64,000 bases of DNA from Amycolatopsis thermophila (GTDB taxonomy: Bacteria; Actinomycetota; Actinomycetes; Mycobacteriales; Pseudonocardiaceae): the NCBI RefSeq assembly GCF_030814215.1, contig NZ_JAUSUT010000001.1, forward strand, positions 5,146,001-5,210,000, read 5' to 3'. The translations under genes were made by a program, and so were the position numbers. Below the pieces are notes generated by a model. That model saw only the letters and a list, made by a program, of their open reading frames with translations. It had not been told where the DNA came from and ran no database searches. Of this stretch, positions 8,215 through 16,229 are shown piece after piece. How positions within the stretch are numbered: the stretch's first letter is position 1; each line of letters begins with the position of its first letter.

Positions 8215-8571
8215 ATGACCACCACCACCTTGCTGACCCGGATCGCGCTGGCCGACGCCCTCGCGGCCGAGGACCACGCGGAGGACGGGGGCTTCCTGGA
8301 CCCCCTGGACCGGATCACCTGCCCGGTGCACCGCCGGTGGCTGCACCAGTGCTGCCACAGCGACCTGCACGTCGGCCGCGTCAGCGGGCACCGCTGGTGC
8401 CGTCCCTGCGGGCGCGCACTGGAGGTCGCGGTCGACGAGGTGCTCCGCACGGTCACCCTGCACTGCCCGAAGTGCGGTCGCGGCGCCCGCACCCGCGCCG
8501 ACGCCCAGCTCGTCGCGGCGTGCGAGGCCAGTCTCGTGGCGTCGGCCCGGTCCGCACGGCGCGCGGCCTGA
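8215..8571 (+). CDS. Small Cys/His-rich (zinc-ribbon-like) protein, unknown function
   Basis: This 118-residue protein is preceded by a strong AGGAGG (8201-8206). Its centre is packed with possible metal ligands: CPVH, HQCCH, WCRPCG and CPKCG, the last two being CxxC knuckles. This suggests one or two zinc sites. The N-terminus is helical and Ala/Asp-rich, and the C-terminus is Ala/Arg-rich. I do not recognise the family. The gene ends just before a strong bidirectional terminator. Confidence 0.7.
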   Translation: MTTTTLLTRIALADALAAEDHAEDGGFLDPLDRITCPVHRRWLHQCCHSDLHVGRVSGHRWCRPCGRALEVAVDEVLRTVTLHCPKCGRGARTRADAQLVAACEASLVASARSARRAA

Positions 8572-8580
8572 CCCCCCGCA

Positions 8581-8627
8581 CGAGAAACGGGGCCTGACCG
8601 GGTGTCGCCGGTCAGGCCCCGTTCTCG
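8581..8627. terminator. Bidirectional hairpin terminator
   Basis: A near-perfect inverted repeat (left arm 8581-8599, right arm 8610-8627; 18 pairs with one bulged A, loop of about 10) lies between two convergent genes (stops at 8571 and 8632). It fits a terminator used from both sides. Confidence 0.75.
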
Positions 8628-8631
8628 TTGA

Positions 8632-9555
8632 CTACGCGGTACCGGTGAAGGTCCAGACCGCCGTGGCGCCCGGGCCCGCGACGAGGCTGGACCGGCCGAT
8701 CTGCTCGACGTGCCGCGGCACGCTCCGGTTCAGCGTGAACACGACCTGCTTGAGACCCGCCTGCTCGCGGGGCACGTTGTCGTAGCGGACGGTGGTGCCG
8801 CCTCCTGAGGCGATCACGCTGCCGTCGGACAGGGTGGTCAGCTGGAACCCGCCCGCCTTCAACAGCGGCACGGTGGCGGCGAGGTCGGTCGAGGTGACAC
8901 CGATGCGGATCGCGGCCACGTCGCGCATGAGGTGGTTCTGGTAGTCGTCGGGCAGGTAACGCTCGCGGCTGACGTCACCCTCGTAGCTCGCGGGCTCGGT
9001 GGCGCTGCGCGGGTCGGCGAAGTACTCCGGCAGGTACTCCATCGCCCAGCCGTCGAACGCCTGGTAGCTGCTCACCGCGCGGGTCGTGTCGAACCACGGC
9101 ACCGGAACGCCGTCGCCGAAGTCGCGGGTCTGGCGGTAGTCGACCGGCGTGACGCCCTGGTCGGTCAGCCGCTGCCGCACCGTCGCCAGGTCGCCCGCGT
9201 GCTCGGTGGACAGGCCCATGCCCGCCGCGCCGAACTCGCCGTCGGATCCGGGCAGGTCGCCCACGGCGAACAGTTCGAGGTAGGTTTCGCGGCCCTTGAG
9301 GTAGCGGCCCTTCCAGGTCATGCCGCCGCCGGTCGTGGTGCGCACCTCGAAGCTCGCGAAGTCGCGCAGGTAGGCGGAGTTCTCGATCGCGTCGGCGGTC
9401 TGTCTGTCGAGCACGTCGTAGGCGTGGTTGTAGTAGAGGATCTGCGGCGGGCGGCCGCTTTCGTCGGCTTGCGCCACCCCACCGGGCAGGACGGCCCCGG
9501 TGACGGTGACGGCGAGGGCGGTGATCAGTCGGCGCAGGTTCCGGTGCGAGATCAT
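8632..9555 (-). CDS. Secreted protein, DUF5829-like
   Basis: This 307-residue exported protein has an N-terminal signal peptide (MISHRNLRRL, hydrophobic core to about residue 27, cleavage near AQA-DE). The mature part contains ILYYNHAYDVLDRQTADAI, FFEV-type strands and two alternating alpha/beta halves, resembling DUF5829, a vicinal-oxygen-chelate-like secreted family in Streptomyces and relatives. The ATG at 9555 was chosen because it begins the signal peptide; upstream in-frame sequence has none. Its role outside the cell is unknown. It is monocistronic and ends at a shared terminator. Confidence 0.7.
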   Translation of the reverse strand: MISHRNLRRLITALAVTVTGAVLPGGVAQADESGRPPQILYYNHAYDVLDRQTADAIENSAYLRDFASFEVRTTTGGGMTWKGRYLKGRETYLELFAVGDLPGSDGEFGAAGMGLSTEHAGDLATVRQRLTDQGVTPVDYRQTRDFGDGVPVPWFDTTRAVSSYQAFDGWAMEYLPEYFADPRSATEPASYEGDVSRERYLPDDYQNHLMRDVAAIRIGVTSTDLAATVPLLKAGGFQLTTLSDGSVIASGGGTTVRYDNVPREQAGLKQVVFTLNRSVPRHVEQIGRSSLVAGPGATAVWTFTGTA

Positions 9556-9660
9556 GCGCGCAAGTGAATCCTCGTCGGTCAAGCGGTGTGGCCGACGGAT
9601 CTCCGCGTTGCCGGGTAACGGGACGTCCCGGGCGGCCGATCCAGAGCAGGAGGACTGCCC

Positions 9661-10161
9661 GTGCGTGACTACACCTACTGCCCCCGGTGCCGGCACGAAC
9701 TGACCGAGATCACCGCCGAACCCGCCAACCCCCACGTCCGCTGCGCCCGGTGCGGCTTCACGAAGTGGGACAACCCGCTGCCCTCGACGATCGGCGTCCT
9801 GGTGGACGGGTCCAGCGTGCTGCTGCTCCGCCGCGCGCACCCGCCGCGCGCGGGGAGCTGGGATGCCGTCGGCGGGTTCCTCAACCCGGGCGAAAGCGCC
9901 GAGGACTGCCTGCGCCGCGAGGCGCGTGAGGAGATCGGCTGCGGAATCGAGCTCGGCCGGTTCCTCGGGACCTTCCCGTCGGTGTACGGGGAGAGCGGCC
10001 TGCGGACCCTCGGCATCGCCTTCAGCTGCCGCCTCGCGGGCGGGGAGATCCGGCTGTCCGGCGAGAACGACTCGTTCGGCTGGTTCCGGGGTGACGACCT
10101 GCCGGAACTCGCCTTCGGCGATGTCGCCGCGGCGGTCGCGTCCTGGTTCGCGGCCCGCTGA
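9661..10161 (+). CDS. NUDIX hydrolase with N-terminal zinc ribbon
   Basis: This 166-residue nucleotide hydrolase has a four-Cys zinc knuckle (Cys7, Cys10, Cys28, Cys31) followed by a complete Nudix box at residues 72-93 (G-x5-E-x7-REARE-E-I-G). The zinc ribbon plus Nudix order resembles NADH pyrophosphatase/NudC-like and ADP-ribose-type enzymes, but the substrate cannot be assigned. The GTG start at 9661 has Shine-Dalgarno CAGGAGG at 9647-9653. It is divergent from the secreted protein gene to its left. Confidence 0.88.
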   Translation: MRDYTYCPRCRHELTEITAEPANPHVRCARCGFTKWDNPLPSTIGVLVDGSSVLLLRRAHPPRAGSWDAVGGFLNPGESAEDCLRREAREEIGCGIELGRFLGTFPSVYGESGLRTLGIAFSCRLAGGEIRLSGENDSFGWFRGDDLPELAFGDVAAAVASWFAAR

Positions 10162-10264
10162 GACGGACGTCGTCTCAATCGGGTGCGCAGGGGGTATTGG
10201 ACAAGGGCGCGGAGGTGGTGCGAGGGTCGGCGGTAGCCGTCTGCACGAGTGGAAGGGACAACGG

Positions 10265-11491
10265 ATGCCGGATCAGCCCGTCGATGTCGTGATCTGCGAG
10301 CCGCTGCGCACGCCGATCGGCCGGTTCGGGGGTGCGCTGGCCGGTCAGACGCCCGCGTCGCTCGCCGCGCACGTGCTGTCCGCCGTCGTCGAACGCACCG
10401 GTGTCGACCCGGCGCGCATCGACGAGGTGATCCTCGGTCACGCCTACCCGACGTCGGAGGCGCCCGCCATCGGCCGCGTCGCCGCCCTCGACGCGGGCCT
10501 GCCCGACACCGTGACCGGCATCCAGATCGACCGCCGCTGCGGCTCCGGCCTGCAGGCCGTCCTCGACGCGGCGATGCAGATCCGCAGTGGCTTCAGCGAC
10601 ATCGTGCTCGCCGGCGGCGCCGAGGTCATGAGCGCCGCGCCGTACTACACCCACGAGGGCCGCTGGGGGATCAAGGGCCCCGGCCTGCAGCTGCACGATT
10701 CGCTCGCGCGCGGGCGGGCCACCGCGGGCGGCGTGAACCACCCGGTGCCCGGCGGGATGATCGAAACCGCGGAGAACCTGCGCCGCGAGTACCGGATCTC
10801 GCGCGAGGACCAGGACGCGCTCGCCCTGCGGTCCCAGCAGCGCGCCGCCCGCGCGATCGAGGGCGGGCTGTTCAAGGACGAGATCGTGCCCGTCACGGTC
10901 AAGACCCGCAAGGGCGAGACCGTCGTCGACGCCGACGAGCACCCGCGCCCGGACACCACCGCCGAAGGCCTGGCGAAGCTGAAGCCGGTGATGGCCCGCA
11001 CCGACCCCGAGGTCACCGTCACCGCGGGCAACGCCAGCGGCCAGAACGACGCGGCCGCCGCGTGCCTGGTCACCAGCCGCGCCACCGCCGAGGCGCTGGG
11101 GCTGCGGCCGCTGGTGCGGCTGGTGTCCTTCGCCCACGCCGGGGTGCCGGCCGAGACGATGGGCATCGGCCCGGTGCCCGCCACGAAGGCCGCGCTGGAC
11201 AAGGCCGGCCTGTCGCTGGGCGAGCTCGACCTGATCGAACTCAACGAAGCCTTCGCCGCGCAGGTGCTGGCCTGCACGCGTGCCCTCGGACTCGGCGAGG
11301 ACGACCACGAGCGCATCAACGTCAACGGCTCCGGCGTGTCCCTGGGCCACCCGGTCGGCGCCACCGGCGCGCGCATCCTGGCCACGCTGGCCCGCGAGAT
11401 GACCCGCCGGCAGGCGCGCTACGGCCTGGAGACGATGTGCATCGGGGGCGGTCAGGGGCTCGCGGCGATCTTCGAACGCGTGGACGGCTGA
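10265..11491 (+). CDS. Thiolase (acetyl-CoA C-acyltransferase)
   Basis: This 408-residue thiolase catalyses CoA-dependent cleavage of 3-oxoacyl-CoA, or the reverse condensation. The acyl-accepting Cys92 is in DRRCGSGLQAV. NEAFA, His362 in VSLGHPVGATGAR and Cys392 in CIGGGQG complete the active site. The length is normal for the family. The ATG at 10265 is used because the N-terminal VICEPLRTPIGRFGGAL is the canonical thiolase start. It is isolated from other beta-oxidation genes here, so its chain-length role is open. Confidence 0.94.
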   Translation: MPDQPVDVVICEPLRTPIGRFGGALAGQTPASLAAHVLSAVVERTGVDPARIDEVILGHAYPTSEAPAIGRVAALDAGLPDTVTGIQIDRRCGSGLQAVLDAAMQIRSGFSDIVLAGGAEVMSAAPYYTHEGRWGIKGPGLQLHDSLARGRATAGGVNHPVPGGMIETAENLRREYRISREDQDALALRSQQRAARAIEGGLFKDEIVPVTVKTRKGETVVDADEHPRPDTTAEGLAKLKPVMARTDPEVTVTAGNASGQNDAAAACLVTSRATAEALGLRPLVRLVSFAHAGVPAETMGIGPVPATKAALDKAGLSLGELDLIELNEAFAAQVLACTRALGLGEDDHERINVNGSGVSLGHPVGATGARILATLAREMTRRQARYGLETMCIGGGQGLAAIFERVDG

Positions 11492-11495
11492 CCGG

Positions 11496-12491
11496 TCAGC
11501 GCAGGTCGTCGAACGACGGCGGGGCCTGGTCCCGCCGCCCGGCTTCGGTGGCCAGCCGCGTCCGCAGCCGGCGTCCGGTGCGCAGCATCCCGATCGCGTT
11601 GCGCAGGGGGTTGCGGGGGATACCCCAGTCGTGCAGGGCGTGGTCCACGGTGAGGTGGACCTCGTCGCCGTGCACCGCGCAGGTGCCGGCCAGGCCGATG
11701 TTCTCCTGGCCGTCGAAGACCTCCGCGTGCGAGTGGAAGGTCATAAACGCCGGGCCGTCCGCGATCGGCACCCCCGCGGGCGGGGTGAGGCGGAAGCCGT
11801 CGGCCGTCCGTTCGGCGGCGCGCACCCGCAGCGGCAGGGGCCAGCCGTCGGCCGTCACCGTGGTCAGCACGGGCAGCCCGAGCCGGTCGATCGCGCCCTC
11901 GGTGCGCTTGCGCCAGTCCGACCCGCGGTCGGTGTTCCACGATCCGGCGCCGCGGCCGTGCGGCGGCGGGTCCGACGGCGGGACGGCCAGCTTCGTCGTC
12001 GGTTCCCACACCTCGGGCGGCCGGGCCAGGTCGCCCGCCCACCACAGCACCCGCACCGGGGTGACCTCGATCCAGATCCGCGTCCAGTAGAACGCCATGC
12101 GGCGCAACGCCGCCTCCGGAGTCCGGCGGAACACCTCCGGGAAGCGTTGCGCCCACACCGCGAGGTAGCGGGCGCTGTTGGTCCTCAGGTCGGCGTCGCG
12201 CACGGTGGCCAGACCCTGCACGACGAACGTCGCCGGACTGTCCAAACCGGACCCGAGCGGATGGCTGAACGACAGCGCCACGCGCGGGTTGCGCCGGGCC
12301 CGTTCGGCCTTGAGCGGGTAGGTGAGGCCGGTGGAGACGTCGATGGTCTCGCGCTCCTCGCCGCGATAGGGCGTCACCGGCCAGGTCACCGGGGTGCCGG
12401 CGCGGGTCAGGGACGCGTACTCGGTCGTGACGTAGGCCGTGGCCTGGTCGAGGATCGCCGGCCAGGACAGGCCGGTGGCTTCGGTGGTCAT
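11496..12491 (-). CDS. Pyridoxamine-5'-phosphate-oxidase-like (split beta-barrel) protein
   Basis: This 331-residue protein has two halves that each resemble the FMN/F420-binding split barrel: residues about 20-190 (ATAYVTTEYASLTRAGTPVTW, NPRVALSFSHPLG) and about 225-320 (PVLTTVTADGWPLPLRVRA). The function is probably binding or reduction with a flavin or deazaflavin cofactor; no substrate can be given. The ATG at 12491 was chosen. The frame is open further upstream, but that part is translated tandem-repeat DNA. It converges on the thiolase with four bases between stops. Confidence 0.7.
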   Translation of the reverse strand: MTTEATGLSWPAILDQATAYVTTEYASLTRAGTPVTWPVTPYRGEERETIDVSTGLTYPLKAERARRNPRVALSFSHPLGSGLDSPATFVVQGLATVRDADLRTNSARYLAVWAQRFPEVFRRTPEAALRRMAFYWTRIWIEVTPVRVLWWAGDLARPPEVWEPTTKLAVPPSDPPPHGRGAGSWNTDRGSDWRKRTEGAIDRLGLPVLTTVTADGWPLPLRVRAAERTADGFRLTPPAGVPIADGPAFMTFHSHAEVFDGQENIGLAGTCAVHGDEVHLTVDHALHDWGIPRNPLRNAIGMLRTGRRLRTRLATEAGRRDQAPPSFDDLR

Positions 12492-12599
12492 GGGCACCCT
12501 CCGGGCTCGTCCGTCCGGGCTCGTTCCGGGGAAGTCGCGCCCGCGGCCGGCGCTGTTACCGGGAGCGTGTGCCGATGGCGTGTGTCGCTGCGTGTGCCG

Positions 12600-13240
12600 A
12601 TGAATGGTCCGTTCATGCCTGCGTGAGTGGCACGTTGGCCCGGTCGCCGCTGGCGCCTGTGTTCGAGGGCCGGTGGTGGGGCGATGAATGGTCCGTTCAT
12701 GCCTGCGTGAGTGGCACGTTCGCTCGGTCGCCGGTGGCGCCTGTGCTCGGGGGCCGGCGGTGACGCGATGAATGGCGCGTTCACGCCCGCGCGAGTGGCA
12801 CATTGGCCCGGCCGCCGCTGGCGCCTGTGTTCGAGGGCCGGCGGTGACGCGATGAATGGCGCGTTCACACCCGCGCGACTGGCACATCGGCTCGGCCGCC
12901 GCTGGCGCCTGTGTTCGAGGGCCGGTGGTGGGGCGATGAATGGTCCGTTCGCCGGTGGAGCCTGTGCTCGGGGGCCGGTGGTGGCGCGATGAATGGTCCG
13001 TTCATGCCCGCGCGACTGGCACGTTCGCTCGGCCGCCACTGGCGCCTGCACTCGGGGGCAGGTGGTGACGCGATGAATGGCCCATTCACGCCCGCGCGAG
13101 CGGCACATTGGTTCGGTCGCCACTGGCGCCCACGCTCCGGGGCCGGCGGCGAAGCGATGAATGGGCCCATTCACACCCACGCGACTGGCACATCGGCTCG
13201 GCCGCCACCGACGCCAGCACTCGAGCGCCCGCGGTGAAGC
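12600..13240. repeat. Tandem array: eight copies of an 84-bp repeat
   Basis: Copies begin (at ATGAATGG) at 12600, 12684, 12768, 12852, 12936, 12989, 13073 and 13157. Every spacing is exactly 84 except copy five, which is 53 long (31 bases lost). Each copy opens with a quasi-palindrome such as ATGAATGGTCCGTTCAT and continues with a conserved GC-rich stretch (GAGTGGCAC, TGGCGCCTGTG, GGGCCGG, GACGCG). Because 84 is divisible by 3, frames stay open on both strands and give spurious ORFs. The array fills the gap between two minus-strand genes; the 107 bases between 12492 and 12600 show nothing else. Confidence 0.9.
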
Positions 13241-13246
13241 GGTCCC

Positions 13247-13702
13247 TCACCGCGGGGTGAGCCGGATGACCGGGTACACCCGGCCGCTCTTGCGCTGGTA
13301 CTTCGCGTAGCGCGGCTGGGCGGTGGTGACCAGCCGCCAGGCCCGATCGCGGTCGGCGCCCTCGAGGTGTCGCGGCGTCACCGGGATGGTGCCGCGGCCG
13401 GGCAGCTCGATCGCCACCCGGTCCGGGTGCGCGGTCAGGTTGTGGTGCCAGTCCGGATTCCGGTTCCCGCCACCGGAGGCGACGAGCAGCCAGGCGTCCT
13501 CGCCGTCGGCGAACCACGAGATCGGGGTTTCCCGCGGCTGCCCGCTCCGGCGGCCCACCGTGTGCAGGATCAGCAGGTCCATACCCATCCACCGGCCGCC
13601 CTTGCGCCGGATCCGCCTGGTCGTCCGGATGTTGACCCGCCGCTGGAACCACAGCGACAGGGACCCGGTCGGCTTGCGCTTGCGTGGTCGCTGGTCGCTC
13701 AT
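13247..13702 (-). CDS. DDN-type deazaflavin (F420)-dependent nitroreductase family protein
   Basis: This 151-residue protein is of the nitroreductase/F420H2-dependent quinone reductase (DUF385, Ddn) family. It shows the family core LLILHTVGRRSGQPRETPIS, GEDAWLLVASGGG and NPDWHHNLTAHP, and a basic N-terminus that often associates with membranes. The likely reaction is F420H2-dependent reduction of quinones or nitro compounds. It is divergent from the UspA/nitroreductase operon, with a DosR-like box in the shared intergenic region. Confidence 0.88.
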   Translation of the reverse strand: MSDQRPRKRKPTGSLSLWFQRRVNIRTTRRIRRKGGRWMGMDLLILHTVGRRSGQPRETPISWFADGEDAWLLVASGGGNRNPDWHHNLTAHPDRVAIELPGRGTIPVTPRHLEGADRDRAWRLVTTAQPRYAKYQRKSGRVYPVIRLTPR

Positions 13703-13790
13703 CGTCCTGCCTCCGGTCGCCGAAGTCGTCCGGAACCCACGCTAGGCGCGCACCGTGCCGGGTGCTTCTCGATTCCTGACCCGGTTCGCT

Positions 13791-13805
13791 GGGGCCGGAA
13801 GTCCC
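13791..13805. promoter_or_regulatory. Candidate DosR/DevR-like box
   Basis: On the minus strand the sequence reads GGGACTTCCGGCCCC, fitting the GGAC-N4-GGCC form of DevR/DosR-type sites. It lies 59 bases upstream of the UspA ATG and 89 bases upstream of the DDN-type gene. A second match lies upstream of the GerW gene. This assignment rests on pattern and gene content only. Confidence 0.4.
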
Positions 13806-13850
13806 ACCCAGTGGTGACCATGGCCCGCAGCCGCCGGGGCCCGGTTTTCC

Positions 13851-13863
13851 TAGCGTCGGTGTC
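13851..13863 (+). promoter_or_regulatory. -10 element of leaderless UspA promoter
   Basis: TAGCGT at 13851-13856 lies seven bases before the ATG at 13864 and no Shine-Dalgarno is present. This matches the leaderless promoter of the ABC exporter at 634. Confidence 0.5.
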
Positions 13864-14736
13864 ATGAGCGAGGGACAGAACGCGATCGTCGTCGGCGTCG
13901 ACGGCTCCGAGGACTCCCTGCGCGCCGTGGGCTGGGCCGCCCGCGTCGCCCGGACGCGCCGCGAACCCCTGCACGTCGTGCACGCGTTCGCGCCACTGAC
14001 CGGACTGGGCAACGCCGGGTTGCCGGTGTTGCGGGAGGCCTACGACGCGCTGGTGCAGGTCGCGCGCGGCGAGCTGGCCAAGGCGGTGCGGGCGGCCGGC
14101 GAGGGCGTCGCGGTCACCTCGGAGATGCCGAACGACCCCCCGGTGCCGGCGCTCGTCGAGCGGTCCCGGCGCGCCCGGATGCTCGTCCTCGGGGCCTCCG
14201 GCGCCGGCGGCTTCAGCGGGATGCTGGCCGGCTCGACCACCGTGGCCGTGTCGGCGCACGCGGTGTGCCCGGTCGCGGTGATCCGCGGGCGCGACACCGC
14301 CGAGGGACCGGTCGCGGTCGGCGTGGACGGCAGCGCCGCGGCGGAGCGCGCACTGGAGATCGCGTTCGAGGAGGCCTGCTGGCGCGGCGTGCCGCTGGTG
14401 GCGGTGCACTCGTGGCTGGACACCGACTTCGGCGGCTACCCCGGCACCGTCCCGTTCCTCGCCGACTGGGACGACATCGAGCGCGACGAGCAGCGGCTGC
14501 TGGCCGAGCAGCTGGCCGGCTGGCAGGAGAAGTACCCCGACGTGCAGGTCGAGCGGGTCGTCGTGCGCGACCGGCCCCGCCACCAGCTGCTGAGCTGGAG
14601 CACCCGCGCGCAGCTCGTCGTGGCCGGCACCCGCGGACGCGGCGGGTTCGCCGGGCTCCTGCTCGGCTCCACCAGCCAGGCCCTGATCCACCACGCCCAG
14701 TGCCCGGTGCTGATCACCCCGGCGGTGCGGCCGTGA
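13864..14736 (+). CDS. Universal stress protein, tandem UspA domains
   Basis: This 290-residue protein has two Usp domains (about residues 8-145 and 152-288). Each ends in the ATP-binding signature G-x2-G-x9-G-S/T (GASGAGGFSGMLAGS; GTRGRGGFAGLLLGS). Tandem ATP-binding Usp proteins are typical of DosR-type hypoxia or dormancy regulons in actinobacteria. Its stop overlaps the GTG of an Acg-type nitroreductase by four bases, so they form an operon. Transcription appears leaderless. Confidence 0.93.
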   Translation: MSEGQNAIVVGVDGSEDSLRAVGWAARVARTRREPLHVVHAFAPLTGLGNAGLPVLREAYDALVQVARGELAKAVRAAGEGVAVTSEMPNDPPVPALVERSRRARMLVLGASGAGGFSGMLAGSTTVAVSAHAVCPVAVIRGRDTAEGPVAVGVDGSAAAERALEIAFEEACWRGVPLVAVHSWLDTDFGGYPGTVPFLADWDDIERDEQRLLAEQLAGWQEKYPDVQVERVVVRDRPRHQLLSWSTRAQLVVAGTRGRGGFAGLLLGSTSQALIHHAQCPVLITPAVRP

Positions 14737-15689
14737 CCGCCGACCTGGGCACGCTCGTCGGGCAGGCCCTGGGCGCCGCCGTCCGGGCCCCGTCGCCCCA
14801 CAACACGCAGCCGTGGCGGTTCGAGATCGCCCGCGACCGGGTGGACGTGCTGCTCGACCCGGCGCGGGTACTCGCGGTCGCCGACCCGGACGGCCGGGAA
14901 GCCCGGCTGGCCTGCGGTGCCGCCGCGCTCAACCTCGTGCTCAGCCTGCGGGCCGGCGGCCGGAAGGTGAGCACCACCGTGCTGCCCGATCCGAATCGGA
15001 CGGACCTGCTGGTCTCGGTGCGGATCACCGGCCCCGCCGAGCCGGACGCGACCGAGCTGGACCTGGCCGCCCACATCGCGCGGCGGCACACCAACCGCCG
15101 CCCGTTCACCGAGCGCGGTGTGCCCGCGCGGGCGCGGCAGCACCTGGTGGCCGCGGCCGCGGAGGAGGGCGCGAAGCTGCACCTGGTGGACGACTGGGCC
15201 CGCTACGACGCGATCGCCGGCCTGGTGCGCACCGCCGACCGGGTCCAGTCCACCGACGAGCGGTTCACCGCCGAGACCCGGCACTGGACCGGGCGGGCAC
15301 CCGGCGCGCCGGAGGGCGTGCCCGCGGCCGCCGCCGGACCGCCCGCCAGCCTCGAGCCGGCGTTGACGTTGCGCCACTACGCCGGCGAGGCGCAGCTCCC
15401 GGAGCGCGAGTACGAGCAGCAGCCCCTGATCGCGGCGGTCCTGACGCCGACGGACAGCCCGGCGCAGCAGATCCGGGCCGGGTTCGCGGTGCAGCGGGTG
15501 CTGCTCACCGCCACGCGGCTCGGGCTGAGCGCGTCGTTCCTGTCCCAGCCGCTGGAGGTGGCGTCCACGCGGGAGGCGCTGCGCCGCCTGTTCCGCGACG
15601 ACGGCGAACCGCACGCGCTGCTGCGCATCGGGTACGGGTTCGCCACCCCGCACGCCTCGCGCCGGCCGGTGTCCGAGGTGACCGGCTGA
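14733..15689 (+). CDS. Acg-type nitroreductase family protein
   Basis: This 318-residue protein resembles the Acg (Rv2032-like) branch of the nitroreductase fold. It begins with the FMN-site-like APSPHNTQPWRFEI, has RRHTNRRPF in the middle, and ends with QRVLLTATRLGLSASFLSQP and LRIGYGFATPHASRRP. Acg proteins are often poor enzymes and may sequester FMN. Pairing with UspA in an overlapping operon (GTGA) is the arrangement seen in mycobacterial dormancy regulons. The GTG at 14733 is set by this overlap. Confidence 0.85.
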   Translation: MTADLGTLVGQALGAAVRAPSPHNTQPWRFEIARDRVDVLLDPARVLAVADPDGREARLACGAAALNLVLSLRAGGRKVSTTVLPDPNRTDLLVSVRITGPAEPDATELDLAAHIARRHTNRRPFTERGVPARARQHLVAAAAEEGAKLHLVDDWARYDAIAGLVRTADRVQSTDERFTAETRHWTGRAPGAPEGVPAAAAGPPASLEPALTLRHYAGEAQLPEREYEQQPLIAAVLTPTDSPAQQIRAGFAVQRVLLTATRLGLSASFLSQPLEVASTREALRRLFRDDGEPHALLRIGYGFATPHASRRPVSEVTG

Positions 15690-15704
15690 GGACCATCGGC
15701 CCTG
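15690..15704. promoter_or_regulatory. Second candidate DosR/DevR-like box
   Basis: GGACCATCGGCCCTG (15690-15704) begins one base after the nitroreductase stop and 64-78 bases upstream of the GerW gene. It shares the GGAC-N4-GGCC form with the box at 13791. The evidence is pattern only. Confidence 0.35.
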
Positions 15705-15767
15705 TCGCCGGGCGGCCGGCTCGCGACAGGCTGCCCGTGGGAGCGAACGCGAGCACTGGGAGGACCC

Positions 15768-16166
15768 ATGAAGATCGACCAGCTCATCGAGCGGGCGAAG
15801 AACTCCGTCGGCGCCGAGATCGTCTACACCGCGCCCTACGAGAAGGGCGACGTCACGGTGATCGCCGCGGCGAGCGTCGCCAGTGGGGCCGGTGGTGGTG
15901 ACGGTGTGGACAAGCAGGGCCAGCACGGGGAGGGCGGCGGCTTCGGCATGGCCGCGCGGCCGACGGGCGCCTACGTCATCAAGGACGGCAAGGTCCGGTG
16001 GGAGCCGGCCGTCGACGTGAACCGGCTCCTGACCGTCGTCGGCGCGGTCGTGGGCGCGGCGTTGTTCTTCGCGGCGCGGATCGTGAAGATCCGCAGCAAG
16101 GCACCGGCGACGCCGGCGGGACCGCCCTGGGCCCGCGCCGTCATCTCCTCACGCCGGCGAAGCTGA
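15768..16166 (+). CDS. GerW/YtfJ-family sporulation-like protein
   Basis: This 132-residue protein matches the GerW family. It shows VYTAPYEKGDVTVIAAASV, a Gly-rich middle, GFGMAARPTGAYVIKDGKVR and WEPAVDVNRL, followed by one membrane helix (about residues 88-106) and a basic tail. In Bacillus GerW is needed for germination; in actinobacteria the role is unclear and many members are in stress regulons. Shine-Dalgarno GGGAGGA sits about eight bases before the ATG. It ends near a strong terminator shared with the convergent MFS gene. Confidence 0.85.
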   Translation: MKIDQLIERAKNSVGAEIVYTAPYEKGDVTVIAAASVASGAGGGDGVDKQGQHGEGGGFGMAARPTGAYVIKDGKVRWEPAVDVNRLLTVVGAVVGAALFFAARIVKIRSKAPATPAGPPWARAVISSRRRS

Positions 16167-16178
16167 GCAGCCGGACCA

Positions 16179-16221
16179 CCGGTCCGGGCGGGGTGCTCTC
16201 GCCGGGCCCCGCCCGGACCGG
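16179..16221. terminator. Bidirectional hairpin terminator
   Basis: A perfect 15-base inverted repeat (16179-16193 and 16207-16221, loop 13) lies between the convergent GerW and MFS genes. No U-tract follows, as is usual in high-GC actinobacteria. Confidence 0.75.
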
Positions 16222-16229
16222 GAGGGCCG

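Noticed and set aside
9620..9629. GGGACGTCCC palindrome as a third DosR-like box
   Set aside because: The two halves abut without the four-base spacer, and short GC palindromes are common at this base composition.
12492..12887. A 132-residue N-terminal extension of the PPOX-like protein
   Set aside because: The extension is translated repeat array; homology-like sequence begins at the ATG 12491.
12488..13237. Repetitive proteins in several frames on both strands
   Set aside because: They exist only because the 84-bp repeat unit is divisible by three. The 31-base deletion in copy five breaks each frame and no starts have ribosome-binding sites.
12600..13240. CRISPR array
   Set aside because: Units are near-identical throughout with no variable spacers, the period of 84 is too long, and no cas genes are nearby.
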